The position numbers were made by a program, and so were the translations under genes. From Iris pallida (taxonomy: Eukaryota > Streptophyta > Magnoliopsida > Asparagales > Iridaceae): a stretch of DNA of 64,000 nucleotides. The stretch is taken from positions 12,299,633 through 12,363,632 of the forward strand of contig JANAVB010023996.1 of the NCBI GenBank assembly GCA_029216955.1. Reading direction: 5' to 3'. Positions 48,223 to 60,211 of this stretch are shown in pieces. The notes beneath the pieces were generated by a model. That model ran no database searches, had not been told where the DNA came from, and saw only the letters and a list, made by a program, of their open reading frames with translations. Numbering within the stretch: the first letter of the stretch is position 1; each line of letters begins with the position of its first letter.

Positions 48223-48988
48223 TGTTGGACCATTCGGTCTCAGTCGACTTGATTTGATAGCTAACTAAACAATGTTTCGATATGTCGCAATATGACTCAT
48301 TTGACAATCCAACAATGTTGTGTTGCTTGAAGGTTGTATTGGCCATCTCTATGTAATTTTATATTATATAAAGTCTAGGAATTATATACATCGAGTCACA
48401 CTTGGTACTAGAAGTCCACTCAAATATAAACACAATTGTCCACTTATACAGCCCAAATCCCTTCTACAAAAAGCCCAACCATTGAAACCAAAATCAAGAC
48501 AAAATAAGCCATGAAACCTTTCTTCATTTATAGACCGAACTCGAACTGAATTCTGGCCGAACTTGGTCCAAGAAAATTATGGCAACTGAGCCAGTTGTGC
48601 AATCTGTGTTATTGTTGCTCCCAACGTTAGGAAAAATTCAAATATACATCCGAATTATGGCCGAACTCAGGCCACAAAAATCCTATAAACAAGTATGGAC
48701 TTCCAAATTCTTACTTACTCCTCTCTTATCATCTTTCTTATCTTATAAACCCCCTAACTTTCACTATAGATTTTATTTCTATTTTTATTTTAGTATTTAT
48801 ACGTCGAGCATGAATACGTATATACAAAGTATTTAATTATTTTTATAAAAAAGTTTTGTTATAAGTTTGTAGTAAATATAAAAAATAAATATTTTGTTTA
48901 GAAATACATATAAGATAAATATTTTTGTTTTATTTTATTTAAAGTGTGTCAAACTCAATTTTAGTCAAACTTTAATTTTTTATGTAAA
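48223..48988 (+). repeat. probable Sire-like LTR remnant and AT-rich sequence
   Basis: Starts TGTTGGACCATTCGG exactly where the RT remnant breaks, similar to the coding-strand start of the Sire LTR (TGTTGGCCCATTGG). It then has GAATTCTGGCCGAACT motifs (48548-48563) and CCTATAAAC (48683-48691) in the order expected for that LTR. Its 3' end is not identifiable. The remaining bases to 48988 are AT-rich with no gene. Confidence 0.4.
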
Positions 48989-51672
48989 TGTTATTTTGGC
49001 ACGTATTTTATTTTATGCTCGTATTTGGATTTTGGCACGTATTTTATTTTCTCGACTTGCGGATTTTGGTTTCTCGTAATGGGTTTGGACCATGGCTGGG
49101 TTTTATTTTGTGGAGTTGGTTTGGTTTGGTTTGGTTCATCATGAGTGGAACACCTTAACCTACACTCCTCCCTAAACACACCACAACCCACTCTCATTAA
49201 AACTCCACCTACCATTCTCTCTCCTCATTACTTCTCCATTAATTTCTAACTTCTTCTTCTTCTTCCTTCTTCCACACAACTCCCTAACCCATAGGCAAGT
49301 GCACCTTGCCATCAATTAAGCACCAGTTTTTATTTGTCCATTAACTAGATTAGGCCATGGAGAACAACTTTAGAACTTGACTTTTTGTGATTTGGAGCTT
49401 TCGTTTTTCTAGATCTAGGTTTTAACCATTTTTGAAAATCCTTGGTTTTGATCCATTAAACTTCGATTTTTGCATGTTTTGATGCTTCCATGTGGAAGAG
49501 AATTCGATTTTACTCAAGTTAGAACTTTGAAAATCTAGATTTGGTTTTAATTTGGCTAAGTTATGAAGATTTGAAGTTTTGGTGTTCTTGAGGAGTTCAT
49601 CTCAGCCTTGGTGAAGGCTCTCGGCCAGTGCTCTTTAGCACTTGACCGTTTGCGTACCCCGGTCTGTGCTCTTTAGTGCATGGCTGATTGCGCATAGGCT
49701 CAGCCAGTGCTTTGCGCTGCGCTGGATTGCGCTGGCGCAAGCTAGCCATGCGCAAGCTAGCCATGCGCAAGCCAGCCATGCACAAAGTAACCCCTGCGCA
49801 CTCGACCATTGTGCAGTCCATACTCTGCGCAGTCTACCCTTGCGCAATCCTCCCTTGCGCAATCCAATTGATGCGCAAGGCATCCCCTGTGCCCCTTTAA
49901 CCCTGTGCCCCTTGACACCCTGCACAGTCTACCCTTGCGCAAGGCAACTCTTGCACAGCTCTTCCATGCGCAGTACATACCCTGCGCAGCCCAACCCCTG
50001 ACCCCCTTGCACAACCTACTTGGCTATGATAAAATGTTTATTTCCTTAAGCTTGGCTCTTCTATAGTCCTATATATATTGGTATTTATTTAGATATTTTA
50101 CGCCCATTTTATATCCTTATGCATTTTGTCATGAACTGATTTTACTTAATATGTTTGGAATGACTATTGTACATGGCTTGGTATGACAAGGAACTAGCAT
50201 AACACGACAGTGACCCGTAGTAGTGCACTCCTGACATGACCAACCTGACATGATAGTGGCCCATCGTGGTGCGCTCCTGACAAGTACCCTGACATGATTT
50301 ATCTTGATAACTTGATAGTGGCCCGTGGAGGCGCACTCCTGACTTGACTTGTAACTTGTAACTTGACTCGTATAATCAACTTGATACCGTGGGTGTTCCT
50401 GCTTGCTTGTACAATCCACTTGTCTTGTCTTGCATCATGTCTAGGACGTGACTTCCTGGGTACCACGGCCAGGGACTCGTACTAAATTGGATTAGGCTAA
50501 TGATTAGATCAAACTAGAACATGGAGAATTTCCAGTCACAGGCAATTTCGTTATCTGGGCACTTTAATGGACTTGTAGCTTGCCGACGAGTAGAGCACAT
50601 TCCCAGCACACTGTCATGTGTTGCACCCTCTAAGTCACCTAAGGGTACATTTGTCTCCCGGGCAATGTACCCACCTATAACTCTCAACCCGCAGAAGGAT
50701 AACTGGATAGTCTGCAGGGCTTGGGACTGGGAGTTTCTCACTTGCATCTTGTTAGTAATTAGGCTTGTGATAACCCTAGTTAGTTAAAGTAGTAAGCCGT
50801 AGTACTTGCTTGGCTGATTGTGAATGAATGGTGTCCAGCTCTGTCTAAGTCTTGTCTAGCCCCTGTACCTGGAACTCTTGATCATGATTGTTTTACTTAT
50901 CACTAATGATAAATGGGTAGAGACAGTGAGCTATTCAGGCGAAGGGGTACAATCCCGATCCTTATTTGGTTTAAGGATTGTAACCTGGCTCCCGGAATGG
51001 TTCCATGTCCCTAGTCGTTTATCGCTCTGTGTACTTTTATTACTTTTACTTTCCTTTTATTCTTTACGTTCTGATATGCTGGCTTTTGTTCTTATTTGTG
51101 GCCTCCTTGTGGCACTTGCTCTTTCTGGGGTTTGATCCAGCTGGTTTTGTGTGGCCAGATTTTGGAGCAGCTTCCGAGGATCTACCAAGCTTCCAGCCCA
51201 ATGGTGAACACTAGACGGAACCCAGGCTACGAGTGGGTTTTCCCTTTTTGTTTCACCCACTTATATATAAATTTATTCTTTTAAGGCGTTTAGCCGACGA
51301 GCACCTGTTAGCTCGATGCACATTTACTTACTGTCTGCCTACGGGCTGTAAACATGATTAACAAATCCTAGGGTTGATCATGTATGACTGAACTCTTGCT
51401 AGTCCTATCATTTTGTACGACTAGCTTCATGATCATCCAATATGTAATATTTGGGATGCCTTATATATATATATTTGATGCTCTAGTATCTTGTAACTCT
51501 GTTAATTGCTTGAGATTGAGACAATAGGCTTGACCTTAAGAGACTGCTGGCTTGTAGTAAACCCTCAAATCTAGACAGCCATGACCGTATAGTTGAGATG
51601 TATTCTATTTCAATATACGTAGCTGGCTATGTCTGCCTCCGCTCTCCAGTATTCTGGTTCTGGGGCGTGACA
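48989..51672 (+). repeat. 5' LTR of the chromovirus, aberrant first bases
   Basis: From about 49013 on it matches the 3' LTR closely, ending GGGGCGTGACA. The first about 30 bases do not match TGTCACCC... of the 3' LTR. Instead they repeat a TTTTGGCACGTATTTTATTTT segment that belongs about 40 bases further in. The start at 48989 is therefore estimated. Confidence 0.8.
49687..49990. repeat. TGCGCA-palindrome-rich segment of the 5' LTR
   Basis: Eleven TGCGCA palindromes plus near variants in about 300 bases, including three tandem CATGCGCAAGC(T/C)AGC units. It lies at the place where the other LTR subtype has hairpin repeats. Frames of up to 119 codons run through it in both LTRs and are judged by-products of the repeat. 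A matching segment lies at 57386-57690. Confidence 0.8.
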
Positions 51673-51700
51673 TGGTTTAAGTGGTGGCCCATGCAGGTCT
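51673..51700 (+). other. primer-binding region of the chromovirus
   Basis: TGGTTTAAGTGG follows the LTR end directly, then TGGCCCATGCAGGTC. It does not match the usual initiator Met-tRNA site. The distal part is conserved in the LARD-like family. Confidence 0.6.
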
Positions 51701-51734
51701 TAGCATTCAAGAAATGTGAGGATTTACCGAATAG

Positions 51735-53030
51735 ATGTCTCAATCAATATTCGTCCTTGATCTCTGCCCGTATCTTCAAATCCCCGAGAATCTCGACCTG
51801 ATCACATTGTTTGTATCATTGATCCGTCCTGGTCCTTTCCTTATTGTTCCCTATGTCGTCTTCTTCAGCGGCATTGCTCCCGGACCTGCCAACCAGCCAG
51901 AGGAAGCTCGGCAAGCACCCCAGCGCCAGGAAGATCAAGCTCAGCACTCTGGAGTAGCCTCCCGAGTTATGCTTCCCGGAGGCTCGGAACCTCTAGTTCA
52001 GGCAGCTCCGCCCGTTCAACCAGCTAGACAGGATGAGGGACCTTTGGTAGGGCTTATCAGAGAACTGCTTGCATCCCAAGATTGTCAAGGCGACGCCTTG
52101 CACCAGGAAGTTCATGATGCACTAAACAGAGGAGGTCCCCAAGGGAATCAGGCGGCCAACAGTTTCAAGCGCTTGAACCCTCCCTTCTTTGACGGCAGTG
52201 AAGATGCGATTGCCGCGGACGCTTGGCTTCAGGATACCGAGGTGGTCCTGGAAGCAGCTAGGACACCTGAGAATGAGAAGGTGGCGGTGGTACGGCTACA
52301 GTTACTAGACTTGGCTCGCGATTGGTGGGCAGCTCAGGCTATGGGGTTAGCGGCACCAGTTACTTGGGCGACGTTCAGAGAGAGATTCCAGACAAAGTAC
52401 TTTGATGCGGTGGCACGGTACGACTTGTAGACCAAATTCACCAACTTGAAGTAAGGAGGCAGGACGGTCGATGGCTATGCGACCGAGTTTTCTAGACTGA
52501 GTAGGTTCGCCCCCACCTTGGTGGCAACCGAGTTCAATAGGGCTCAGCGGTTCCAGCAAGGGCTGCATTTAGAGATATTATTGGCTGTCGAACAGTTCGA
52601 GCACCAGACGTTCGATGCAGTACTAAAGGCAGCAAGGAGGCATGAGTATACCTCCCGGAGAATTGTGGACAGGACCGGAGGCAGGAAAGCGGTCCCACAG
52701 TCAGATGCACCAATCTCAGCTCCAGCCCCGGCAGCTAGGGGATTGACCATTGGAACTTCGAGGCGGGCGGCCTCAGTGACGTCGGTTCAGCATTCAACCC
52801 TGACGTACCCGCAGCAGCAGAAGTAGAAGCAGTCTTCCGCGGTGGGATATTCTCATTGCGGGAAGCCGGGCCATGTAGTGGCAGAGTGTCGTAGGGCACA
52901 GGGATTGTGCCTGGCTTGTGGAGGAGCAGACCACCAGATAGGGACCTGCCCGAATAGGGGAGGTCCATCATCATCCAACCTTTCTAGTTCTTCGGTGAGA
53001 GGACCAGCCCCAGCTTCCAGTTCAGCAGCA
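51735..53030 (+). pseudogene. chromovirus gag with three stops and a frameshift
   Basis: Matches the gag at 34504-35799: core start FKRLNPPFFDGSEDAIAADAW at about 52168-52230, ATFRERFQTKYFDAVARYDL before the first stop. Two zinc knuckles follow, GYSHCGKPGHVVAEC (about 52845-52890) and CLACGGADHQIGTC (about 52910-52950). Stops TAG 52428-52430, TAA 52452-52454 and TAG 52824-52826 stand where the relative or the reading pattern has Gln. A one-base frame change near 52980-53050 separates it from pol in a Gln-rich stretch. The start at 51735 is the first Met; the true start may be further in. Confidence 0.88.
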
Positions 53031-53055
53031 GCAACAGCAGTACCCGAGGCCATTT

Positions 53056-56000
53056 GTGCCCCAGGCCCAGGCCTTCATCAGCAGACCAGCAGTTCACCCA
53101 GGCTCCAGCACAGAAGTCGGTAGAGGGGATTTCCAGCAGAGGGGACCCGCAGCTAGAGGTCAGGCTATGATGATGACCATGGAAGAAGAAGTTGCACCAG
53201 GTGAGGTAGTGGCAGGTACTATTCTTGTCAACACCTTTCCAGCATCTGTATTATTTGATTCTGGTGCATCGTATTCATTCATGTCTGCATGATTTGCGAC
53301 GCGGATAGGATTGGAGCCTGAGTCATTATCAGTGAGGCTCAATATACTTACTGGTAATGGTCTTGTGGGAGTAGATCGAGTGTTTTCCTCGTGTCGGATC
53401 GTAGTTAGCGGTAGAGATTTCCCCGCTAGGCTCATAGAGTTCCCTATGGCAGACTATGATGTAGTCCTAGGCATGGATTGGTTGAGGAACCATTATGCTA
53501 GGATAGACTGCCATGTTGGCAGAGTTGTCTTTAGTATTCCCGGAGAGCCAGAGTTTTTATTTTCCAGAGGCACAGTAGAGCCATCTCCTCCAGTATTGCG
53601 GATGGCAGTAGCAGCAGCGCAGTTACCCCGGATAGTTGAAGAGTTTCCAGATGTCTTTCCAGAGGAACTTCCAGGGATGCCACCAGAGCAGGAGATCGAG
53701 TTCACCATTGACTTGATTCCAGGGACAGCACCAGTATCAGAGCGAGTCTACAGAATGGCGCCTTCAGAGTTGGAGATTTTGTACAAGATGATTGAAGAAC
53801 TTAGAACCAAAGGATTTATTCGTGCTAGTGGATCATCTTGGGGAGCCCCGATGCTTCTTGTGAAAAAAAAGGATGGTACGTCCAGGTTATGTGTTGATTA
53901 CCGTACCTTGAACTCAGTGACAATCAAGAACAGATACCCTCTTCCAAGGATAGATGACTTGTTTGATCAACTCAAGGGGGCTTCAGTTTTTTCGAAGATA
54001 GACTTGCGGTCAGGATACCACCAGATCAGAGTCAGAGAGCAGGACATCCCGAAGACGGCGTTCAGATCTAGGTACGGGCATTGGAAGTTTCTAGTTATGC
54101 CCTTTGGAGCGACCAATGCGCCGACAGTGTTCATGGACCTCATGAACTGTATTTTCATGCCTTACTTGGATCAGTTTGTGATAGTGTTCCTTGATGACAT
54201 CCTGGTCTACAGCAAGAGTGAAGCAGAGCACGAGCAGCATCTCAGAGTTGTCCTCCAGATTCTCAGAGAGCACCAGTTGTACGCCAAGTTCAGTAAATGC
54301 GAGTTCTGGCTCGATCGCATTTCTTACTTGGGTCACATCATTACCAGAGGAGGAGTGGAAGTGGATCTCCAGAAGATTGTGGCTATCGAGGCATGGCCAG
54401 TACCCAGCTCAGTGGCAGAAGTTCGCAGCTTTCTTGGATTGACTGGCTACTACCGGCGGTTCGTCTCTGATTTTGCAAGGATTTCAGCGCCGATGACCCA
54501 GCTGACCCGCAAGGATGTGCCGTTCATTTGGACAGCAGAATGTCAGGAATCATTTGAGAAGTTGAAGCGAGGTTTGATAACGGCTCCCATTCTCACACTT
54601 CCAGATGAGACCGGAGGATTCACAGTTTATTACGACGCTTCAGACAGAGGATTGGGATGTGTTTTGATGCAGCATGGGAAGGTAATTGCTTATGCGTCAC
54701 GCCAACTCCGTGATCATGAGAAGAATTACCCGACCCACGACTTGGAGCTAGCAGCAGTAGTGTTTGCACTTAAGTTGTGGAGGCACTACTTGTACGGAGA
54801 TAGAGTGGAGATATTTACTGATCATAAGAGCCTGAAGTATGTTTTCACCCAGAAGGACCTTAATATGCGGCAGAGAAGATGGCTCGAGCTACTTGTGGAC
54901 TATGATGTGGACTTGCAGTATCACCCAGGGAAGGCCAACGTGGTAGCAGATGCGTTGAGCAGGAGAGCCAGAGTCTACCTTCTAACAGCACAACAAGAGC
55001 TATTGGCAGATCTTCAGAAGATGGGAATTGAAGTGATTCTTCCTTCCAATGTGGCCTTGATGGCCAGCCTACAGATTCAGTCCAGTATAGTTGAGAGGAT
55101 CCGGACCGCACAGTTAACAGATTCCAAGATTCAGTGGCTCAGAACAGAGTGCGAGGCAGGGAGAAGGCCAGAGTTATGTATTCATGAGGATGGTACGCTT
55201 TGACACGGCACGCGTCTTTGTGTACCCAGTAGAGATATCAGACAGAAAGTCATGGCAGAGGCTCATAGTTCGCAGTATTCCATCCATCCAGGCAGCACAA
55301 AGATGTACCGAGATATTCGTCAACACTTTTGGTGGAATGGTATGAAGAGGGAGATAACCCGGTATGTCTCTCGATGTTTGGTTTGCCAACAGGTCAAGGC
55401 TGAACATCAGAGGCCAGCTGGACTTCTTCAACCCTTGCCGATCCCAGAATGGAAATGGGAACACATAACCATGGATTTCGTGACTGGATTACCCAGATCT
55501 CCGGCCGGCAGAGATGCTATTTAGGTCATTGTGGACAGGCTTACTAAGGTGGCACACTTTCTTCCATTCAGAGTTGGACAGTCGACGGTGCAGCTAGCAG
55601 AAATATATCTCAGGCAGATCGTCCGACTTCACGGAGTGCCAGTCAGCATAGTATCAGACAGGGATACGAGATTCACATCGCACTTCTGGCGCAGTCTTTA
55701 TCAAAGTTTGGGGACTCGTCTCAAGTTCAGCTCAGCGTATCATCCGCAGACAGATGGGCAGTCAGAGCGTACTATACAAACTCTTGAAGATATGTTGCGG
55801 TCGTGTACCCTTGACTTTGATGGTTCGTGGGAGGATCACCTGCACCTGGTAGAATTCTCGTACAATAATAGTTTTCAGGCCAGTATCCAGATGGCACCCT
55901 TCGAGGCTCTGTATGGCAGGAAGTGCAGATCCCCGTTAGCATGGGACGATGTCGGAGAGAGGCAGATGCTCGGTCCAGAACTAATTTCTCAAACGGTTGA

Positions 56001-56514
56001 AGTGGTCAGGAGAGTCAGAGATCACCTCCGAGTTGCTCAGGATCGCCAGTGCCATTGGGCCGATGCTCATCGGCATCCCTTAGAATTTGTTGTCGGCGAC
56101 CATGTATTCCTTAGGATCTCGCCTACCCGTGGCGTCATTAGTTTTGGCGTACGGAGAAAGCTTAGTCCTAGGTATATAGGGCCGTTCGATATTCTAGAGC
56201 GAGTAGGTGATGTGTCCTATCGTCTCGCTCTTTCGCCGTCGCTAAGTGAGGTACATGATGTATTCCATGTATCCCAATTAAGACGGTACATCCCGGACCT
56301 GAGCTATATCCTAGATCATTCGGAATTGGTCATTGGTACCAACCTTTCGTATGAGGAGAGACCCGTGTCTATATTGGACCGGAGAGAAAAGACGCTCAAG
56401 AACAAGACTATTAACTTAGTCCGTGTTGCTTGGGGTCATCACTCTCTAGGTGAGTCAACGTGGGAGCGTGAGGACGACATCCGATCGCGATATCCCTACC
56501 TGTTTGACTCGTGA
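53056..56514 (+). pseudogene. chromovirus pol: protease, RT, RNase H, integrase, chromodomain
   Basis: One frame throughout. Protease has VLFDSGASYSF (53250-53282), with TGA 53290-53292 after it. RT runs 53640-54260, with [20 protein letters not shown] and catalytic FLDD (about 54187-54198). RNase H has [10 protein letters not shown] (about 54627) and FTDHKSL. TGA 55201-55203 stands in the linker. Integrase finger: H-x-H/C-x2-C around 55264-55400, with CLVCQQ. Core: TMDFVTGLP, SDRDTRF, DGQSERT (D, D, E), with TAG 55522-55524 replacing Trp. The carboxy-terminal chromodomain lies at about 56350-56511 ([15 protein letters not shown], then WEREDDI), ending TGA 56515-56517. All three stops fit C-to-T or G-to-A. 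Otherwise it is well preserved. Confidence 0.93.
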
Positions 56515-56667
56515 GGTATAATATCTTTCTTATGCCTTACGTGTTCCCTTCCTTGCTTGCATTGTATGATTGTATGATTGAACTGCTTAGTGTAGCTTGC
56601 CCGTGCTTAGTATAGCTTGTCGTGGCAATCTCTAGCTCCTTGATTAAATTCCGAGGACGGAATTCTT

Positions 56668-56683
56668 TGAAGGTGGGTAGAGT
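56668..56683 (+). other. polypurine tract of the chromovirus
   Basis: TTGAAGGTGGGTAGAGT directly precedes the 3' LTR TGTCACCC. The lead-in ATTCCGAGGACGGAATTCTTT is the usual chromovirus sequence here. Confidence 0.75.
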
Positions 56684-59372
56684 TGTCACCCACATTTCCC
56701 GTATTTCGTATTTATGCTCGTATTTAGATTTTGGCACGTATTTTATTTTCTCGACTTGCGGATTTTGGTTTCTCGTAATGGGTTTGGACCATGGCTGGGT
56801 TTTATTTTGTAGAGTTGGTTTGGTTTGGTTTGGTTCATCATGAGTGGAACACCTTAACCTACACTCCTCCCTCAACACACCACAACCCACTCTCATTAAA
56901 ACTCTACCTACCATTCTCTCTCCTCATTACTTCTCCATTAATTTCTAACTTCTTCTTCTTCTTTCTTCTTCCACACAACTCCCCAACCCATAGGCAAGTG
57001 CACCTTGCCATCAAATAAGCACCACTTTTTATTTGTCCATTAACTATATTAGGCCATGGAGAACAACTTTAGAACTTGACTTTTTGTGATTTGGAGCTTT
57101 CATTTTTCTAGATCTAGGTTTTAACCATTTTCAAAAATCTTTGGTTTTGATCCATTAAACTTCGATTTTTGCATGTTTTGATGCTTCCATGTGGAAGAGA
57201 ATTCGATTTTACTCAAGTTGGAACTTTGAAAATCTAGATTTGGTTTTAATTTGGCTAAGTTATGAAGATTTGAAGTTTTGGTGTTCTTGAGGAGTTCATC
57301 TCAGCCTTGGTGAAGGCTCTCGGCCAGCGCTCTTTAGCACTTGACCGTTTGCGCACCCCGGCCTGTGCTCTTTAGCGCATGGCCGATTGCGCATAGGCTC
57401 AGCCAGTGCTTTGCGCTGCGCTGGATTGTGCTGGCGCAAGCTAGCCATGCGCAAGCTAGCCATGCGCAAGCCAGCCATGCACAAAGTAACCCCTGCACAC
57501 TCGACCATTGCGCAGTCCATACTCTGCGCAGTCTACCCTTGCACAATCCTCCCTTGCGTAATCCAATTGATGCGCAAGGCATCCCCTGTGCCCCTTTAAC
57601 CCTGTGCCCCTTGACCCCCTGCGCAGTCTACCCTTGCGCAAGGCAACTCTTGTGCAGCTCTTCCATGCGCAGTACATACCCTGCGCAGCCCAACCCCTGA
57701 CCCCCTTGCACAACCTACTTGTCTATGATGAAATGTTTATTTTCTTAAGCTTGGCTCTTCTATAGTCCTATATATATTGGTATTTTTTTAGATATTTTAC
57801 GCCCATTTTATATCCTTACACATTTTGTCATGAACTGATTTTACTTAATATGTTTGGAATGACTATTGTACATGGCTTGGTATGGCAAGGAACTAGCATA
57901 ACACGACAGTGACCCGTAGTGGTGCACTCCTGACATGACCAACCTGACATGATAGTGGCCCGTCGTGGTGCGCTCCTGACAAGTACCCTGACATGATTTA
58001 TCTTGATAACTTGATAGTGGCCCGTGGCGGCGCACTCCTGACTTGACTTGTAACTTGTAACTTGACTCGTATAATCAACTTGACACCGTGGGTGTTCCTG
58101 CTTGCTTGTACAATCCACTTGTCTTGTCTTGCATCATGTCTAGGACGTGACTTCCTGGGTACCACGGCCAGGGACTCGCGCTAAATTGGATTAGGCTAAT
58201 GATTAGATTAAACTAGAATATAAAGAATTCCCAGTCACAGGTAATCTCGTTATCTGGGCGCTTTAATGGACTTGTAGCTTGCCGACGAGTAGAGCACATT
58301 CCCAGCACACTGTCATGTGTTGCACCCTCTAAGTTACCTAAGGGTACGTTTGTCTCCCGGGCAATGTACCCACCTATAACTCTCAACCCGCGGAAGGATA
58401 ACTGGATAGTCTGCAGGGCTTAGGACTGGAAGTTTCTCACTTGCATCTTGTTAGTAATTAGGCTTGTGATAACCCAAGTTAGTTAAATTAGTAAGCCGTA
58501 ATACTTGCTTGGCCGATTGTGAATGAATGGTGTCCAGCTCTGTCTAAGTCTTGTCTAGCCCCTGTACCTGGAACTCTTGATCATGATTGTTTTACTTATC
58601 TCTAACAATAAATGGGTAGAGACAGTGAGCTATTCAGGCGAAGGGGTACAATCCCGGTCCTTGTTTGGTTTAAGGATTGTAACCTGGCTCCCGGAATGGT
58701 TCCACGTCCCTAGTCGTTTATCGCTCTGTGTACTTTTATTACTTGTACTTTCCTTTTATTCTTATGTTCTGATATGTTGGCTTTTGTTCTTATTTGTGGC
58801 CTCGTTGTGGCACTTGCTCTTTCTGGGGTTTGACCCAGCTGGTTTTGTGTGGCCAGATTTCGGAGCAGCTCCCGAGGATCTACCAAGCTTCCAGCCCAAT
58901 GGTGAACACTAGATGGAACCCGGGCTACGAGTGGGTTTTCCCTTTTTGTTTCACCCACTTATATGTAAATTTATTCTTTTGAGGCGTTTAGCCGACGAGC
59001 ACCTGTTAGCTCGATGCACATTTACTTACTGTCTGCCTACGGGCTGTAAACATGATTAACAAATCCTAGGGTTGATCATGTATGACTGAACTCTTGCTAG
59101 TCCTATCATTTTGTACGACTAGCTTCATGATCATCCAATATGTAATATTTTGGACGCCTTATATATATATATATTTGATGCTCTAATATCTTGTAACTCT
59201 GTTAATTGCTTGAGATTGAGACAATAGGCTTGACCTTAAGAGACTGCTGGCTTGTAGTAAACCCTCATATCTAGACAGCCGTGACCGTATAGTTGAGATG
59301 TATTCTATTTCAATATACGTAGCTAGCTATGTCTACCCCCGCTTTCCAGTATTCTGGTTCTGGGGCGTGACA
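56684..59372 (+). repeat. 3' LTR of the chromovirus
   Basis: 2689 bases, TGTCACCC to GGGGCGTGACA, matching the 5' LTR except at its first about 30 bases. It includes the TGCGCA-rich segment (57386-57690). The outer flank is AATCC. Confidence 0.92.
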
Positions 59373-60211
59373 AATCCTGAGCCTACGCAGTAGCCACAAC
59401 CATCGCCCAACCCTGTCCCAACCGTTGCCCAGTCCACCACCACATATCCACCGTCGCCCTCAGGTTTTTCAACGGCGGCAACCCCCCAACACCACCGTGA
59501 GTCTTCCACACATCACTGCCAAGCACTCTGGCCAACCAGCTCTCGACACCACCACCTATCACCACCACTTACCTCCCCCAGTGCCGACCTCCACCTGTTC
59601 TGTGCATGTCAACCAACATTGAGTCAGTCGGTCTAGATCTGGACGAACCCAACTTCTTTCTGTCGCTTCGTGGGCCGGTATCACCTCCTCTGCCGGTGAT
59701 CCTCGTTGCTAGTGCTGACGAGCCACACCGAACTAGATTCAGGGTACCGTTCTTCTACGGCCAGCGGAGCAATACTGATGTCCGAGCCATCCATCGTCGC
59801 TCTCTCCCGTCGGTGAGCCTTCTCTCTCGCTTCCCTTTCTATCTCCCTCGATCTCATGCTCCCACCCACTTTTCCCTCTTCTTCTCTTCGGTCACACTCT
59901 CTCCTTCCCGCTCCTTTCTTTTCATAAATCATTATTATTGCCATTAGTATTAGTTATTTATACTATTTTTATCAACTAAATATATATAGTAGATAGTTTC
60001 CTAAAAACTAAAATCGTAACAAAATATTATATATGACCTTGAACCTACAGCTATTTTTTAAAATTTGTTTAGAAGACCTAACATATATTATTGTTTTATG
60101 ATATGTTAAATATGGCTTTTTGATCTAAAATCATATATTTTACAAACTCAGAGTTAGCCGAAAAATAATTTTTTATTTTTCAAGTATTTTCGTAAAAATA
60201 TTTTAACTAAT
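59373..60211. other. unassigned GC-rich then AT-rich segment
   Basis: 59373-59820 is C-rich, with CCACCACC/CCGTCG-type sequence and an open frame of 113 codons on the plus strand (59606-59947) that shows no known domain. A CGGTGAGCC donor-like site (59809-59817) is followed by CT-rich sequence. After about 59930 it becomes AT-rich with no frame. It may be the edge of a degraded gene or another LTR; I cannot tell. Confidence 0.35.

Larger units (their letters stand above)
48989..59372 (+). mobile_element. Del/Tekay-like chromovirus, full structure with mutated gag-pol
   Basis: A plus-strand Ty3/gypsy element: 5' LTR (about 48989-51672), primer region, gag, protease, RT, RNase H, integrase, chromodomain, purine tract (56668-56683), 3' LTR (56684-59372). 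Domain order with integrase last is Ty3/gypsy, and the carboxy-terminal chromodomain places it among chromoviruses. Five in-frame stops in gag to RNase H/integrase, one more in integrase and one frameshift make it inactive. No target duplication is visible (GTAAA against AATCC), and the 5' LTR start is abnormal. Confidence 0.9.

Noticed and set aside
49642..50001. 119-codon frame rich in Ala, His, Cys and Pro, repeated at 57341-57700
   Set aside because: It is present twice only because it lies in both LTRs, it follows the TGCGCA repeat, overlapping frames on both strands are equally open, and no domain is recognisable.
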